DNA of 6,927 nucleotides from Chloroflexota bacterium (lineage in GTDB: Bacteria; Chloroflexota; Limnocylindria; Limnocylindrales; CSP1-4): positions 1 to 6,927 of the forward strand of contig JAJYDP010000264.1 of NCBI GenBank assembly GCA_021777365.1, given 5' to 3'. Of the stretch, positions 1-5,754 are shown in pieces (positions within the stretch are counted from its first letter, which is position 1; every line of letters starts with the position of its first letter). Under the pieces are notes generated by a model. The model saw nothing but the letters and a program-made list of their open reading frames with translations, ran no database searches and was not told where the DNA came from. The position numbers and the translations under genes are program-made.

Positions 1-122
1 GTGACGACTCACTGTCATGCGGCAACGGCCCGGCCGACCCGCGCATATCAGGGTGACCATCGTCGCACGGACCTGACCTCGAGCGCGCCCTGCCCCACCC
101 CCTTGACGAGTCCTTCCATATC

Positions 123-133
123 AGGAGTTGGAG
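123..133 (+). promoter_or_regulatory. Ribosome binding site deciding the lipoprotein start
   Basis: AGGAG (123-127) and GGAG (130-133) lie 11 and 5 bases before ATG 139. They support that start, directly before the signal peptide, over the in-frame GTG at base 1. No convincing -35/-10 pair is visible in bases 1-122. Confidence 0.55.
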
Positions 134-138
134 CAGAG

Positions 139-1140
139 ATGCGCTATTGGCCCCTAGCGCCGCTGGTACTGGTGCTCGTCGTTGGTGGCTGCGCTGCGCC
201 CGCGTCGCCTACGGCGAGTCCGCCAGGACAGACACCCGCAGCAGCGGCCAGCCAGGGTTCTAGCACGCGAGCGCCCGGAGCGGCTCCGTCGTTCGTGTTG
301 TCGCTGCCGACGGCCACACCCGCGGCGACGATCGACGCTTCCCTTGCGCCCGCAGACGTGGTGGCGAAAGCGTTCTTCGCCATGGCGGACGAACGGTTCG
401 TCAATGACGAGTACGTGGCGCGGGGCGTCGAGGCGAGCTACAACCTCGACATCACCAAGGAAATCGTCACTGGTCTGCCGTCCATCGCATTCCGACAGGA
501 CTTGGAGCCGACCACAGCGAGGTTCCTTCCTGCGGTGGCGCGCAGCGGCCGGGACTTCTACCAAGTTGAGTACCAATACGCGGCCACGATAGGGTCCGAC
601 AAAGCCAAGATCACCGAAACAATCGTGGTCGACCCTTCGACCTTCTGCGCGGTCGAGTTCACCCGGCGCGCATATGACATCACGAAGGGTTTCACCTTGG
701 AGAACAAGTCCCACCTGCGTCACATCCCGAGACTCACGCTGACCGGGTCATGGTCCGGTTCGGTATCCCTCGCCCAGTTGACGCCGACGACCATCACCAT
801 CCTTGTCAGCGCCGATGGTCGCTTCGAAGGCTCTGTCGCCGTGCGAGTCGGTATCCCGGTCGGTGCGAAGCTGAGCGGGCTAGCGTTCTACACCAACGAT
901 CAGTCGGAGAACACAAACGGGACGGCGACGAAGTCGGGGACCTCACATGAGCTTGGGGGCAAGTACTCCGAGTGGGACGTCCAAGGCCTGCCGAAGATCT
1001 TCAACCTGTTCCCGACCTACGTGAAGGCCGGGGAGTACTCATGGGTCGTCGGGCTCTATGACGCGGCAACGGGCCTCCCCCTTGTTGACCAGGAGGGGGC
1101 GAAGCTCGTGCGGAATACCGCCGTCGAAGTCACGCCCTGA
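139..1140 (+). CDS. Predicted secreted lipoprotein, no recognised domain
   Basis: This 333-aa protein begins with MRYW, a hydrophobic run (residues 5-17) and a lipobox VVGGC, so it is predicted to be cleaved before the Cys, lipidated and anchored on the outer face of the membrane. A Pro/Ala/Ser/Thr-rich tether follows (about residues 20-70), then a globular part of about 260 residues. This part starts with a helical segment (ADVVAKAFFAMADERFVNDE) and continues with many beta-like stretches such as RLTLTGSWSGSVSL and TTITILVSADGRF, suggesting a beta-sandwich C-terminal half. I do not recognise the family. The reading frame is open back to a GTG at base 1, but that extension would bury the signal peptide. 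The ATG at 139 has GGAG at 130-133 five bases upstream and AGGAG at 123-127, so I chose it. The gene is complete. The lipoprotein call is well supported; the function is unknown. Confidence 0.82.
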   Translation: MRYWPLAPLVLVLVVGGCAAPASPTASPPGQTPAAAASQGSSTRAPGAAPSFVLSLPTATPAATIDASLAPADVVAKAFFAMADERFVNDEYVARGVEASYNLDITKEIVTGLPSIAFRQDLEPTTARFLPAVARSGRDFYQVEYQYAATIGSDKAKITETIVVDPSTFCAVEFTRRAYDITKGFTLENKSHLRHIPRLTLTGSWSGSVSLAQLTPTTITILVSADGRFEGSVAVRVGIPVGAKLSGLAFYTNDQSENTNGTATKSGTSHELGGKYSEWDVQGLPKIFNLFPTYVKAGEYSWVVGLYDAATGLPLVDQEGAKLVRNTAVEVTP

Positions 1141-1182
1141 CATGGCTCGTGCCCGTGAAGCGAATGGAGGCGAGTTGCTCCG

Positions 1183-1362
1183 ATGCCTTGGGATCTAGTG
1201 CCCAAAACCCCGCGCGAGATCATGCGCGAGCAGCTGCCAAAACCGCCCCGGCCGACGGTCAGTCCTCGGAGGGCGCAGCCGCCGAAGCCACGGGCCACGC
1301 CTCCCCATCCCCCGACGCCCTTCAAGGCGCCGCCGGGGCAGAAGTGGCGTTGGCGCCCCTGA
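1183..1362 (+). CDS. Possible small Pro-rich basic protein (59 aa)
   Basis: This short ORF lies 42 bases after the lipoprotein stop. It starts MPWDLVPKTPREIMREQLPK and ends in GQKWRWRP. The first 20 residues look like a normal amphipathic segment. The rest is Pro/Arg/Lys-rich and presumably disordered, ending in an aromatic-basic tail that could touch nucleic acid or membrane. GGAGG at 1166-1170 lies 12 bases upstream, slightly far but usable. Third codon positions are mostly G/C. The overlapping frame starting at 1149 (79 aa, Ala-rich) is open too and has similar third-position bias, so the choice of frame rests on protein-like composition and is uncertain. No family is recognised. Confidence 0.35.
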   Translation: MPWDLVPKTPREIMREQLPKPPRPTVSPRRAQPPKPRATPPHPPTPFKAPPGQKWRWRP

Positions 1363-1511
1363 TCGGGACGGCGCACCCGAGCCCCTGAGCGGCATCCTCG
1401 CCGTCCCCGGAGCCGAACCGCCGGTCCTTGCGGGCCGGGGGCCGGCATCTGGCGGTCCGGCCGCGCCGGTGGCACCATAGGCGGACACGGCGCCGCGTGG
1501 CGCGCGCCATC

Positions 1512-1517
1512 GGAGGG
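1512..1517 (+). promoter_or_regulatory. Shine-Dalgarno for the antitoxin-like gene
   Basis: GGAGGG lies 9 bases before GTG 1527. It decides for that start rather than the in-frame ATG-class start at 1428, which would add 33 Arg-rich residues. The 1363-1511 stretch before it shows no other coding signal and no clear promoter. Confidence 0.6.
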
Positions 1518-1526
1518 TTCGCACCG

Positions 1527-1730
1527 GTGAGTAGCACGAAGAAGCCGGCCGCGCGGCCAGGGTCGGCGGGTCGCGTCTCGCCCACCGCGCCGGAGAGCAA
1601 GTCGGCCTCCGTGAACGTGTGGCGGATGCTCGAGAACCAGCCGGACTTCAACGAGCGCCTGGAGCGCGGCAAGGCGCAGCTCGCCGCCGGCGAGTCGGTG
1701 CCCTTCCGGGAGGTGCGCGGTCGCCGCTGA
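1527..1730 (+). CDS. Putative type II antitoxin (67 aa)
   Basis: This small basic protein has a Lys/Pro/Ser-rich N-terminus (about residues 1-27) and then a helical stretch, VWRMLENQPDFNERLERGKA, ending QLAAGESVPFREVRGRR. The C-terminal pattern, a helix followed by a short AAGxxVPxxEVR tail, resembles the toxin-neutralising end of many RelB/Phd-like antitoxins in high-GC bacteria. The gene lies immediately upstream of a RelE/ParE-like toxin, the usual antitoxin-then-toxin order. No clear ribbon-helix-helix or Phd DNA-binding domain is visible in the N-terminal part, so I cannot assign a class. In known pairs the antitoxin binds the toxin and often represses its own operon. The assignment rests on context and the C-terminal pattern, not on a diagnostic motif. 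Confidence 0.6.
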   Translation: MSSTKKPAARPGSAGRVSPTAPESKSASVNVWRMLENQPDFNERLERGKAQLAAGESVPFREVRGRR

Positions 1731-1782
1731 GGCGGTTCTCAGCGCGCAGGCACGGGAGGCCCTGGAGCGGCTTCCGGGACCG

Positions 1783-1992
1783 GTGCGTGCCGCGGTCGAG
1801 CGGGCGATCGCCGCCATTGAGCGCGACCCGCGCTGGGGTGCGCGAGCGTCCCGCTTCGTGGCCCCCGCCGACTCCCGACACCACGGGTACATCGTCGACC
1901 TGAGCGTCCCGGGATGGGCGGTCATCTACCGAACGGTCGACCAGGGCGCTGCCGTGGAGATCCCGGACATCTACCAGATCATGGTCGGCTGA
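1783..1992 (+). CDS. RelE/ParE-like toxin; conventional start gives a short N-terminus
   Basis: The 69 residues from GTG 1783 show the RelE/ParE fold pattern: a helix with RAIAAIERDPRWGARASRF, strands GYIVDLSVPGWAVIYRTVD, and a last strand AVEIPDIYQIMVG. Known relatives are mRNA interferases (RelE) or gyrase poisons (ParE); the residues seen do not decide which. Family members are usually about 85-100 aa. In the same frame upstream, without a stop, the sequence reads EAVLSAQAREALERLPGP, which is exactly the missing first strand and helix of the family. That extension has no ATG, GTG or TTG (the codons near its expected start are GTC GCC GCT GAG), so the true start is unclear. Options are a non-standard start, a +1 frameshift from the antitoxin end, or a mutated or misread start. 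Position and orientation fit a two-gene toxin-antitoxin operon. Confidence 0.62.
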   Translation: MRAAVERAIAAIERDPRWGARASRFVAPADSRHHGYIVDLSVPGWAVIYRTVDQGAAVEIPDIYQIMVG

Positions 1993-1993
1993 G

Positions 1994-2030
1994 GCCGGGG
2001 CCCCCGCGGCCCAGCCGTCCGTCAGACGGC
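1994..2030 (+). terminator. GC-rich hairpins after the toxin gene
   Basis: Right after the toxin stop there is a GGGGCCCC-centred dyad, then a clean stem-loop GCCGTC-CGTCA-GACGGC (2014-2030). There is no T tract, so intrinsic termination is only possible, but the location after the last gene of a small operon suits it. Confidence 0.3.
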
Positions 2031-2142
2031 AGGATCGCCGTGAGCCGGCAGGCCTCTCCGGTCGACTCGGCCGCAGGCCGGTTCCAGCGTGCGGATCTCA
2101 CGCCGCGCCTCTCCGCGGAAGGCGTACCATGCCCGCAGGCGA

Positions 2143-2243
2143 GGTACGAGCCCGCCTTCTTCTATGCCCCGGCGGAAGGACTGGCTCGTACCCGGACCCC
2201 CCGTCGGGGCGCCTGTGTTTCCGGGGCTGCGGGGAGGTACGAG
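2143..2243 (+). repeat. Three GGTACGAG boxes in the leader of the zinc-ribbon gene
   Basis: GGTACGAGCC at 2143-2152 is matched by its exact inverted copy GGCTCGTACC at 2183-2192. A third copy, GAGGTACGAG, lies at 2234-2243 in direct orientation, overlapping the Shine-Dalgarno. A partial inverted copy, CGTACC, is at 2123-2128. The spacing and mixed orientation look like operator half-sites or an RNA hairpin that could control translation of the gene at 2249. The rest of 1993-2248 shows no convincing gene. Confidence 0.5.
2231..2237 (+). promoter_or_regulatory. Shine-Dalgarno for the zinc-ribbon gene
   Basis: GGGGAGG lies 11 bases before ATG 2249. It supports that ATG over the in-frame ATG at 2129, whose extra 40 residues read as low-complexity sequence across the repeat boxes. 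Confidence 0.55.
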
Positions 2244-2248
2244 ATCCC

Positions 2249-2461
2249 ATGCAGCAGCGCGTTTCCCTTCGTCCGTCTCTTCCCGGGCAGGCCCACGTCC
2301 CGGCCCGCCCGCGGGAGGACCTCGCGCGCCCCTGCCTCTGCTCGTGCGGGTGCATCGCGCTGACCAGGTGGGGCCGCTGCACCGATTGCGTCGGCGGGTC
2401 GCACATCGGCCACGCGGCCAGGGTCGCTGGCGGACCCGGCGAGCTGCTCAAGGAGGCGTGA
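2249..2461 (+). CDS. Small Cys-rich zinc-ribbon-like protein (70 aa)
   Basis: The protein has a basic N-terminus (MQQRVSLRPSLPGQAHVPAR) and a compact cysteine cluster. Cysteines 29, 31, 33 and 35 alternate (CLCSCGC), followed by C44 and C47 in a RCTDC motif, then GGSH and GH that may add His ligands. Two Cys pairs about ten residues apart are typical of a rubredoxin-type zinc knuckle; the extra two alternating cysteines are unusual. A short Ala/Gly tail ends LLKEA. The role is unknown: such mini-proteins are often DNA- or protein-binding factors, or unassigned phage and plasmid genes. The stop overlaps a GTG (GTGA at 2458-2461) that may begin the next, broken gene, suggesting an operon. Confidence 0.6.
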   Translation: MQQRVSLRPSLPGQAHVPARPREDLARPCLCSCGCIALTRWGRCTDCVGGSHIGHAARVAGGPGELLKEA

Positions 2462-2797
2462 CGCCCTCGCCCGTGCGTCGAACCGTCTCGTGCCATCCCG
2501 GATTGGGCCGTGACGACGCTGGCGCCCGAGCCGGTCGCAGGAGCGGCTCGACCGACCCGGATGCGGTCACCGTGGTGGAAACGCGCGCCGTGCGCGGCTC
2601 CATCGCCTACGGGGTCGCCGCCGAGACGCGCGAGCCCATCACCTTCACCGCGGAGGCCGCGACGTTGCGCGACTTCGCGCTCGCGCTGGAGGAAGGCATC
2701 CCCTACGTCGTGGCCCTCGTGCCGGCGTGGGGCCGTGCTGCCCGCCACCGACGCGGCCCTGCGCCCGTTCTACGATCCCGACACCGCGAAGCCATGA
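2458..2797 (+). pseudogene. Small gene of unknown function broken by a frameshift
   Basis: From about 2572 to 2728 one frame reads like a normal protein: VETRAVRGSIAYG, then EPITFTAEAATLRDFALALE and EGIPYVVALVPAW. At the GGGG run 2729-2732 coding quality moves to the next frame, which continues AVLPATDAALRPFYDPDTAK and stops at 2797. Removing one G joins the two as VPAW-AVLPATD, so a one-base insertion, or a sequencing error in the run, is the simplest reading. The 5' end is also unclear. GTG 2458 overlaps the previous stop in the central frame, but GTG 2510, in the other frame, gives a more natural N-terminus (MTTLAPEPVAGAARPTR), which would imply a second compensating shift near 2555. The product would be about 95-112 aa. 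I do not recognise the family. Confidence 0.5.
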
Positions 2798-2804
2798 CCC
2801 CGAT

Positions 2805-3034
2805 GTGCACGGTCGCGAGCGTGAGCTCTCAACGAGATCCGCTGGGCCGACGCGCAGGCCCTGCTCCGCACGAGCCGGGGCCTCTCGCGGCTGTTCCGAC
2901 GTCGGCCCGTCTCCCATCGTGGGAGGCTCGAGGACGGCCGCCCAGTGTCGGCGAATGCTCGAGTTGGATGGGCGCCGGCGTCAACATCCAGGGTGCCTAG
3001 ATGTTCACGGCGGTGGCCCCACAACACGCATTAG
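2805..3034 (+). pseudogene. Degenerate coding remnant
   Basis: From GTG 2805 one frame reads VHGRERELS. After about 2828 the neighbouring frame takes over with LNEIRWADAQALLRTSRGL and continues to a TAG at 3032-3034, becoming less protein-like after roughly 2930. The third positions of the LNEIRWADAQALL stretch are almost all G/C, unlike the other frames, which supports real coding ancestry. A one-base change near CTCTCAAC (2827-2832) would join the halves. No family is recognised. The 3035-3100 stretch shows nothing else I can support. Confidence 0.3.
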
Positions 3035-3095
3035 CGGGCCTGCGATAACGGCGCCAGCGAGTGCAACGCTGGTGGTCGTTTTCGGGCCGTACAGG

Positions 3096-3183
3096 ACCAC
3101 GTGGTGACGAGAACCGCCGGGTCGGCCGTGACCACCGCGGTGATGATGCTGGTCGTCACGGCCGGGTCGTCAGGGCGACGACC
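3096..3183. repeat. Cluster of palindromes and inverted repeats
   Basis: ACCACGTGGT (3096-3105) and CACCGCGGTG (3133-3142) are perfect 10-bp palindromes. GGCCGTGACCACC (3124-3136) pairs with GGTCGTCACGGCC (3151-3163) with one mismatch. GGTCGTC (3165-3171) and GACGACC (3177-3183) form a perfect 7-bp stem with a 5-base loop. GGTCGTCA also recurs directly at 3151 and 3165. This could be an operator, recombination site or structured leader; part of the symmetry could come from GC-rich codon bias in the overlapping ORF. Confidence 0.4.
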
Positions 3184-3424
3184 ATGGGGCTCCGGCATGG
3201 TGGGCCGCTCGTGGGCCGGCTGGTCCGGTCTGTCGCGGCGGGATCCCGACGACGGGTCGCGCGCGGCGGACGCGTCGCGCGCAGCTGAGGCGGTCGGCTG
3301 CATGCACGTGGAGAGTGGCGAGCGCGTCGAGTACGTCTGCCGGGGCGTGCTATGGCAGGCCCCAATAATCGGCCTGCCTAGGATGGCCCAGGACGGCGAC
3401 GCGGCGGGCGCGGCGACCGAATGA
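3101..3424 (+). CDS. Possible hypothetical protein (107 aa)
   Basis: The frame opens with GTG GTG at 3101/3104; AGGA at 3093-3096 suits the second GTG (7-base gap). The N-terminal part has a short hydrophobic run (TAVMMLVVTAG). The middle is Gly/Ser/Arg-rich with several Trp (WGSGMVGRSWAGWSGLSRR). The C-terminal 45 residues look most like a folded protein (GCMHVESGERVEYVCRGVLW, then QAPIIGLPRMAQDGD). Third positions are strongly G/C, but an opposite-strand ORF over the same bases shares those third positions, so bias cannot choose the strand. The opposite product is Ser/Thr/Pro/Arg low-complexity and less convincing. No family is recognised. The end lies 59 bases from the convergent ATPase stop. 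Confidence 0.38.
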   Translation: MVTRTAGSAVTTAVMMLVVTAGSSGRRPWGSGMVGRSWAGWSGLSRRDPDDGSRAADASRAAEAVGCMHVESGERVEYVCRGVLWQAPIIGLPRMAQDGDAAGAATE

Positions 3425-3483
3425 CCGGGGCCTGTGTCACCCACGCGATCCGAACGGCACACGGCGGCCGTCCGTGGCCGGGC

Positions 3484-5511
3484 TCAGGGCCGCCGCGGGG
3501 ACACGCGGCGCGGTGCCGGGCGGGTCAGCGGCGGGAGTCCCTCTGCCTTCGCCGCGGCATGAAGGACCGCGTCCACCGCCGGGGACCCCCAGGCGGTCAG
3601 CTCGTTCGGGCGCCACCGCCGACCGGCGCGGTCCTCATACCAGAGCTGGGTCTTCGTGACGTAGACCGGCGCGGGATCCGAGGAGGCGGGCGCGACCGGC
3701 TGCGGCGGCGTGAAGGCCCACGGGGTCGGAGCAGGCGACAGCGATGGGGCTGCCGGGGCAGCCGGCGTGGTGAGCCTGCGGACGAACCGCCCCGGACCGG
3801 AGCGCGCGAGCTGGGAGCGGAGCGTCTCTTCTCGGTACTGCTCGCCCTGTTCGGTCAGGCAGCGCGCGGCGAGGAGGGCCTCGAAGACGGACTCTCCGGG
3901 TTGAGTGCGGGTGCGCCGGTACAGAGCCTCGAGCTCGGCGTGCCGCGTCTTGGCAGCCCGGCGGGCGACGGTGGCAGCCTGCCGCGCGGCCGTGGCCCGC
4001 TCCCCGGCCTGCCGGCGTCCCTCGGCCTCGCGCTGGCGCTGCTGGGCGCGCGCCTGGTCCGCACCCTCGCGCCGCACCTCGACCGCGTTGGCGACGCCGC
4101 GGAGCGGAACCAGCACCGTGTCTTCGACCGGGATGGCAAGCTCGGCGAGGGCCGGGCGATCACGAGCCTCCGAGACCTTCCTGCGCAGGGGCCGAGCCGC
4201 GCCGCGCGCCCGGGCGATGGCGTCGCGCTCGGCGGGTGTGAGATCCCGTCCCCGAGGTGCCGTGGACACCGCGTGGTCGATCCTGGCGAGGAGGGCCGCA
4301 TGCTCCGCGGCCAGCGCCACAGTCTCGGCGAGGTCGGCCCTGTCGGTCGCCGCCTGCCGCGCCTCGCGGGCGACCTGCCGGGCGTGGGCGACGGCCAGGA
4401 TGTCGGCGAGCGGCGCTGCGTCGGGTCCCGTGACGGCCTTGACGCGCGCCGTCCAGTCGGGCTCGACGAGCAGCGGCCGGGTGTCGGTCACGAGCAGGTA
4501 GTCGGCGGCGACCGAGACCATCGCGCCCCCGAGATCGGTCGGCATGCTCGCCCAGCGACCGAGGGCCAGCCGGACGATCGCCTCCAGGTCGGACAGCTCC
4601 CAGCCCCGGTCGGTCAGGCAGTGCCGGAGCAGCCGGCGCAGATCCTCCCGCGCGCCGGACGGGAGGTCGGGCGCGGGCGGGGCGAGGTCCGGACTCACCT
4701 CTGGCAGCGCCACGCGGGCGAGCCGCGCGGCGACCACGTCGAGATCCCGCGTGACCTCCCGGAGCGGCTCTGTGTCGAGCACCACGGCGCGACGCACGTA
4801 CGGGTCGGGCAGGAGCCGCGCGGCATCGCGCTCCGCGTTCAGGGTGAGGATGGTCGTCGCGTGCACCTCCAGCACGGCGTCCTCCGAGCGGTAGCGGGAG
4901 GTCCCCGCGAGGTAGGCGAAGGCAGCTCTCTGCAGCTTGGGCGCGGCCTTGTCGAACTCATCGAGGATCACGAGCGGCGCCGCGAGCAGCGGACTCGGCA
5001 CGCTCGTCCAGGTGTCGGCGCCGGTCTGTATCCGCCGGGCGAGCAGGCTGCCCGGTGTCTCCATCTGCAACTGGCGGACCGCGTCGAGGGGATCGAGTCC
5101 GAAGCGCCGGGCGGCGAGGCTCCCCACCAGCGTCTTGCCCGACTTGGTCGGTCCGACCGCGACGAACCCCGGCCAGTTGCCCGGGTACACGTCGCGTAGG
5201 GCGCGCCGGACGATCACGGCGTCCTCGATCAGCCGGAGCATGGCCCGATGCTCCGCCGGCAGGTCATCCAGGACGGCGATCGACGCGGCCGCTTCGGGCA
5301 CCGTGGGGACGAGGGCGGCCCGGTGGCCGGCGCCCGTGAGGGTCCAGACGCCCCGCGTTCGCTGCCTGACGAGCCCGGCCTCGCCCAGCCGATCGAGCGC
5401 GCGCCTCATCGAGCGAACCGGCATGCCGACCGCGGCCGCGAGCGCCTCGCTCCGGGTTTCGCCGGTCGCGAGGGCGTCCAGAATCAGGGCGTCGCGGGCA
5501 TCGATCACCAT
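3484..5511 (-). CDS. Winged-helix AAA+ ATPase (675 aa), putative replication or DNA-remodelling protein
   Basis: Residues 5-62 form a clear winged helix-turn-helix (LILDALATGETRSEALAAAV, then RALDRLGEAGLVRQRTRGVW), a likely DNA reader. An AAA+ module follows: Walker A GPTKSGKT at 120-127, Walker B LVILDEFD at 180-187, a sensor-1-like TILTLNAE at 220-227, and an Arg-finger-like YVRRAVVLD at 238-246. About 375-530 is rich in Ala, Arg and Glu and probably helical or coiled coil. A Pro/Ala linker (about 582-615) leads to a small C-terminal domain with TKTQLWYEDRAGRRWRP. The AAA+ core resembles MoxR/MCM-like remodellers, but the exact family is not clear to me. ATG 5511 is preferred over ATG 5574, whose 21 extra residues are translated iteron repeats. 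Its own Shine-Dalgarno is weak, but it overlaps a small upstream ORF. It is the last gene of a recombinase-PolX cluster, so a role in element replication or transposition is inferred. Confidence 0.82.
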   Translation of the reverse strand: MVIDARDALILDALATGETRSEALAAAVGMPVRSMRRALDRLGEAGLVRQRTRGVWTLTGAGHRAALVPTVPEAAASIAVLDDLPAEHRAMLRLIEDAVIVRRALRDVYPGNWPGFVAVGPTKSGKTLVGSLAARRFGLDPLDAVRQLQMETPGSLLARRIQTGADTWTSVPSPLLAAPLVILDEFDKAAPKLQRAAFAYLAGTSRYRSEDAVLEVHATTILTLNAERDAARLLPDPYVRRAVVLDTEPLREVTRDLDVVAARLARVALPEVSPDLAPPAPDLPSGAREDLRRLLRHCLTDRGWELSDLEAIVRLALGRWASMPTDLGGAMVSVAADYLLVTDTRPLLVEPDWTARVKAVTGPDAAPLADILAVAHARQVAREARQAATDRADLAETVALAAEHAALLARIDHAVSTAPRGRDLTPAERDAIARARGAARPLRRKVSEARDRPALAELAIPVEDTVLVPLRGVANAVEVRREGADQARAQQRQREAEGRRQAGERATAARQAATVARRAAKTRHAELEALYRRTRTQPGESVFEALLAARCLTEQGEQYREETLRSQLARSGPGRFVRRLTTPAAPAAPSLSPAPTPWAFTPPQPVAPASSDPAPVYVTKTQLWYEDRAGRRWRPNELTAWGSPAVDAVLHAAAKAEGLPPLTRPAPRRVSPRRP

Positions 5512-5753
5512 GGGAGCCGCCAGATTGCACCGTGGCCCGAACCCGTACCCACCGCGGCCCGAGCCCGTACCCACCGTGGCCCGAGGCGCCGGAAACTGGC
5601 CCGAGGGGGAGGGTCCCCACGCTCACGGAGCACCGCGAAGTGGCCCGAAGCTGCCCGGTACGGGCGCGGGGGAGAGAGGGGGACCCAGCGCGGCCCGGTT
5701 CTGCCAGTTGACCCTACGGGGGCCGACCCCGGGAAGATCGTCATCGCGGACAT
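5505..5753 (-). CDS. Possible small ORF (82 aa) between PolX and the ATPase
   Basis: ATG 5753 starts one base after the PolX stop and has GGAGGG (5768-5763 read on the minus strand) 9 bases upstream. The product begins MSAMTIFPGSAPVGSTGRTG and includes PRWVPLSPPRPYRAASGHFA; its second half is the 22-bp repeat array read in shifting frames (GPRWVRARAAVGTGSGHG). The TGA at 5507-5505 overlaps the ATPase ATG by 7 bases, so its translation could deliver ribosomes to that poorly marked start. Composition is Arg/Pro/Gly-rich and third-position bias is weaker than in its neighbours. It may be a leader peptide, a small real protein, or chance reading through a regulatory region. No family is recognised. 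Confidence 0.38.
   Translation of the reverse strand: MSAMTIFPGSAPVGSTGRTGPRWVPLSPPRPYRAASGHFAVLRERGDPPPRASFRRLGPRWVRARAAVGTGSGHGAIWRLPW
5528..5648. repeat. 22-bp tandem repeats with phased outlying cores (iteron-like)
   Basis: Two near-identical 22-bp units, 5528-5549 and 5550-5571, each consist of CACCGYGGCCCGAR followed by CCCGTACC and differ at two positions. A third unit starting at 5572 keeps the first 14 bases. The core GGCCCGA recurs at 5534, 5556, 5578, 5598 and 5642, giving spacings of 22, 22, 20 and 44 bases, that is about two helical turns or multiples, always on the same face of the DNA. An inverted relative of the CCCGTACC part, GGTACGGG, is at 5657-5664. Because 22 is not a multiple of three, the repeat is conserved as DNA, not as peptide. 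The array lies immediately upstream of the winged-helix ATPase, which could bind it as replication iterons or as its own operator. No AT-rich unwinding region is visible nearby. Confidence 0.8.
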
Positions 5754-5754
5754 G

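Noticed and set aside
44..125. Direct repeat CATATCAGG at 44-52 and 117-125
   Set aside because: Nine bases in two copies with no further structure; could be chance, and neither copy fits a promoter with a proper partner box.
1056..1925. 289-aa minus-strand ORF
   Set aside because: It covers the lipoprotein end, the antitoxin and most of the toxin, which are supported by motifs and Shine-Dalgarno sites; its translation is Arg/Gly/Pro-rich without motifs.
2098..2748. 216-aa minus-strand ORF
   Set aside because: Low-complexity shadow across the Cys-rich gene and the broken gene, with no motif.
3031..3462. 143-aa minus-strand ORF opposite 3101-3424
   Set aside because: Third codon positions coincide with the plus ORF so bias is neutral, but the product is Ser/Thr/Pro/Arg-rich; the plus reading looks more protein-like. 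Kept as a weak alternative only.
3460..3480. Terminator between the convergent genes at 3424 and 3484
   Set aside because: CACGG/CCGTG and other 5-bp stems exist, but they are short, mutually exclusive and without a T tract, so not above GC-rich background.
3421..5199. 592-aa plus-strand ORF opposite the ATPase
   Set aside because: Gly/Arg/Pro-rich translation without any motif; the minus strand has Walker A, Walker B and a wHTH in one intact frame, so this is antisense shadow of GC-rich coding DNA.
5509..5574. ATG 5574 as the ATPase start (696 aa)
   Set aside because: The extra 21 residues are the tandem DNA repeats translated, and the wHTH begins right after ATG 5511.
5528..5593. CRISPR array
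   Set aside because: The 22-bp units abut without spacers and there are no cas genes; it is a tandem repeat.
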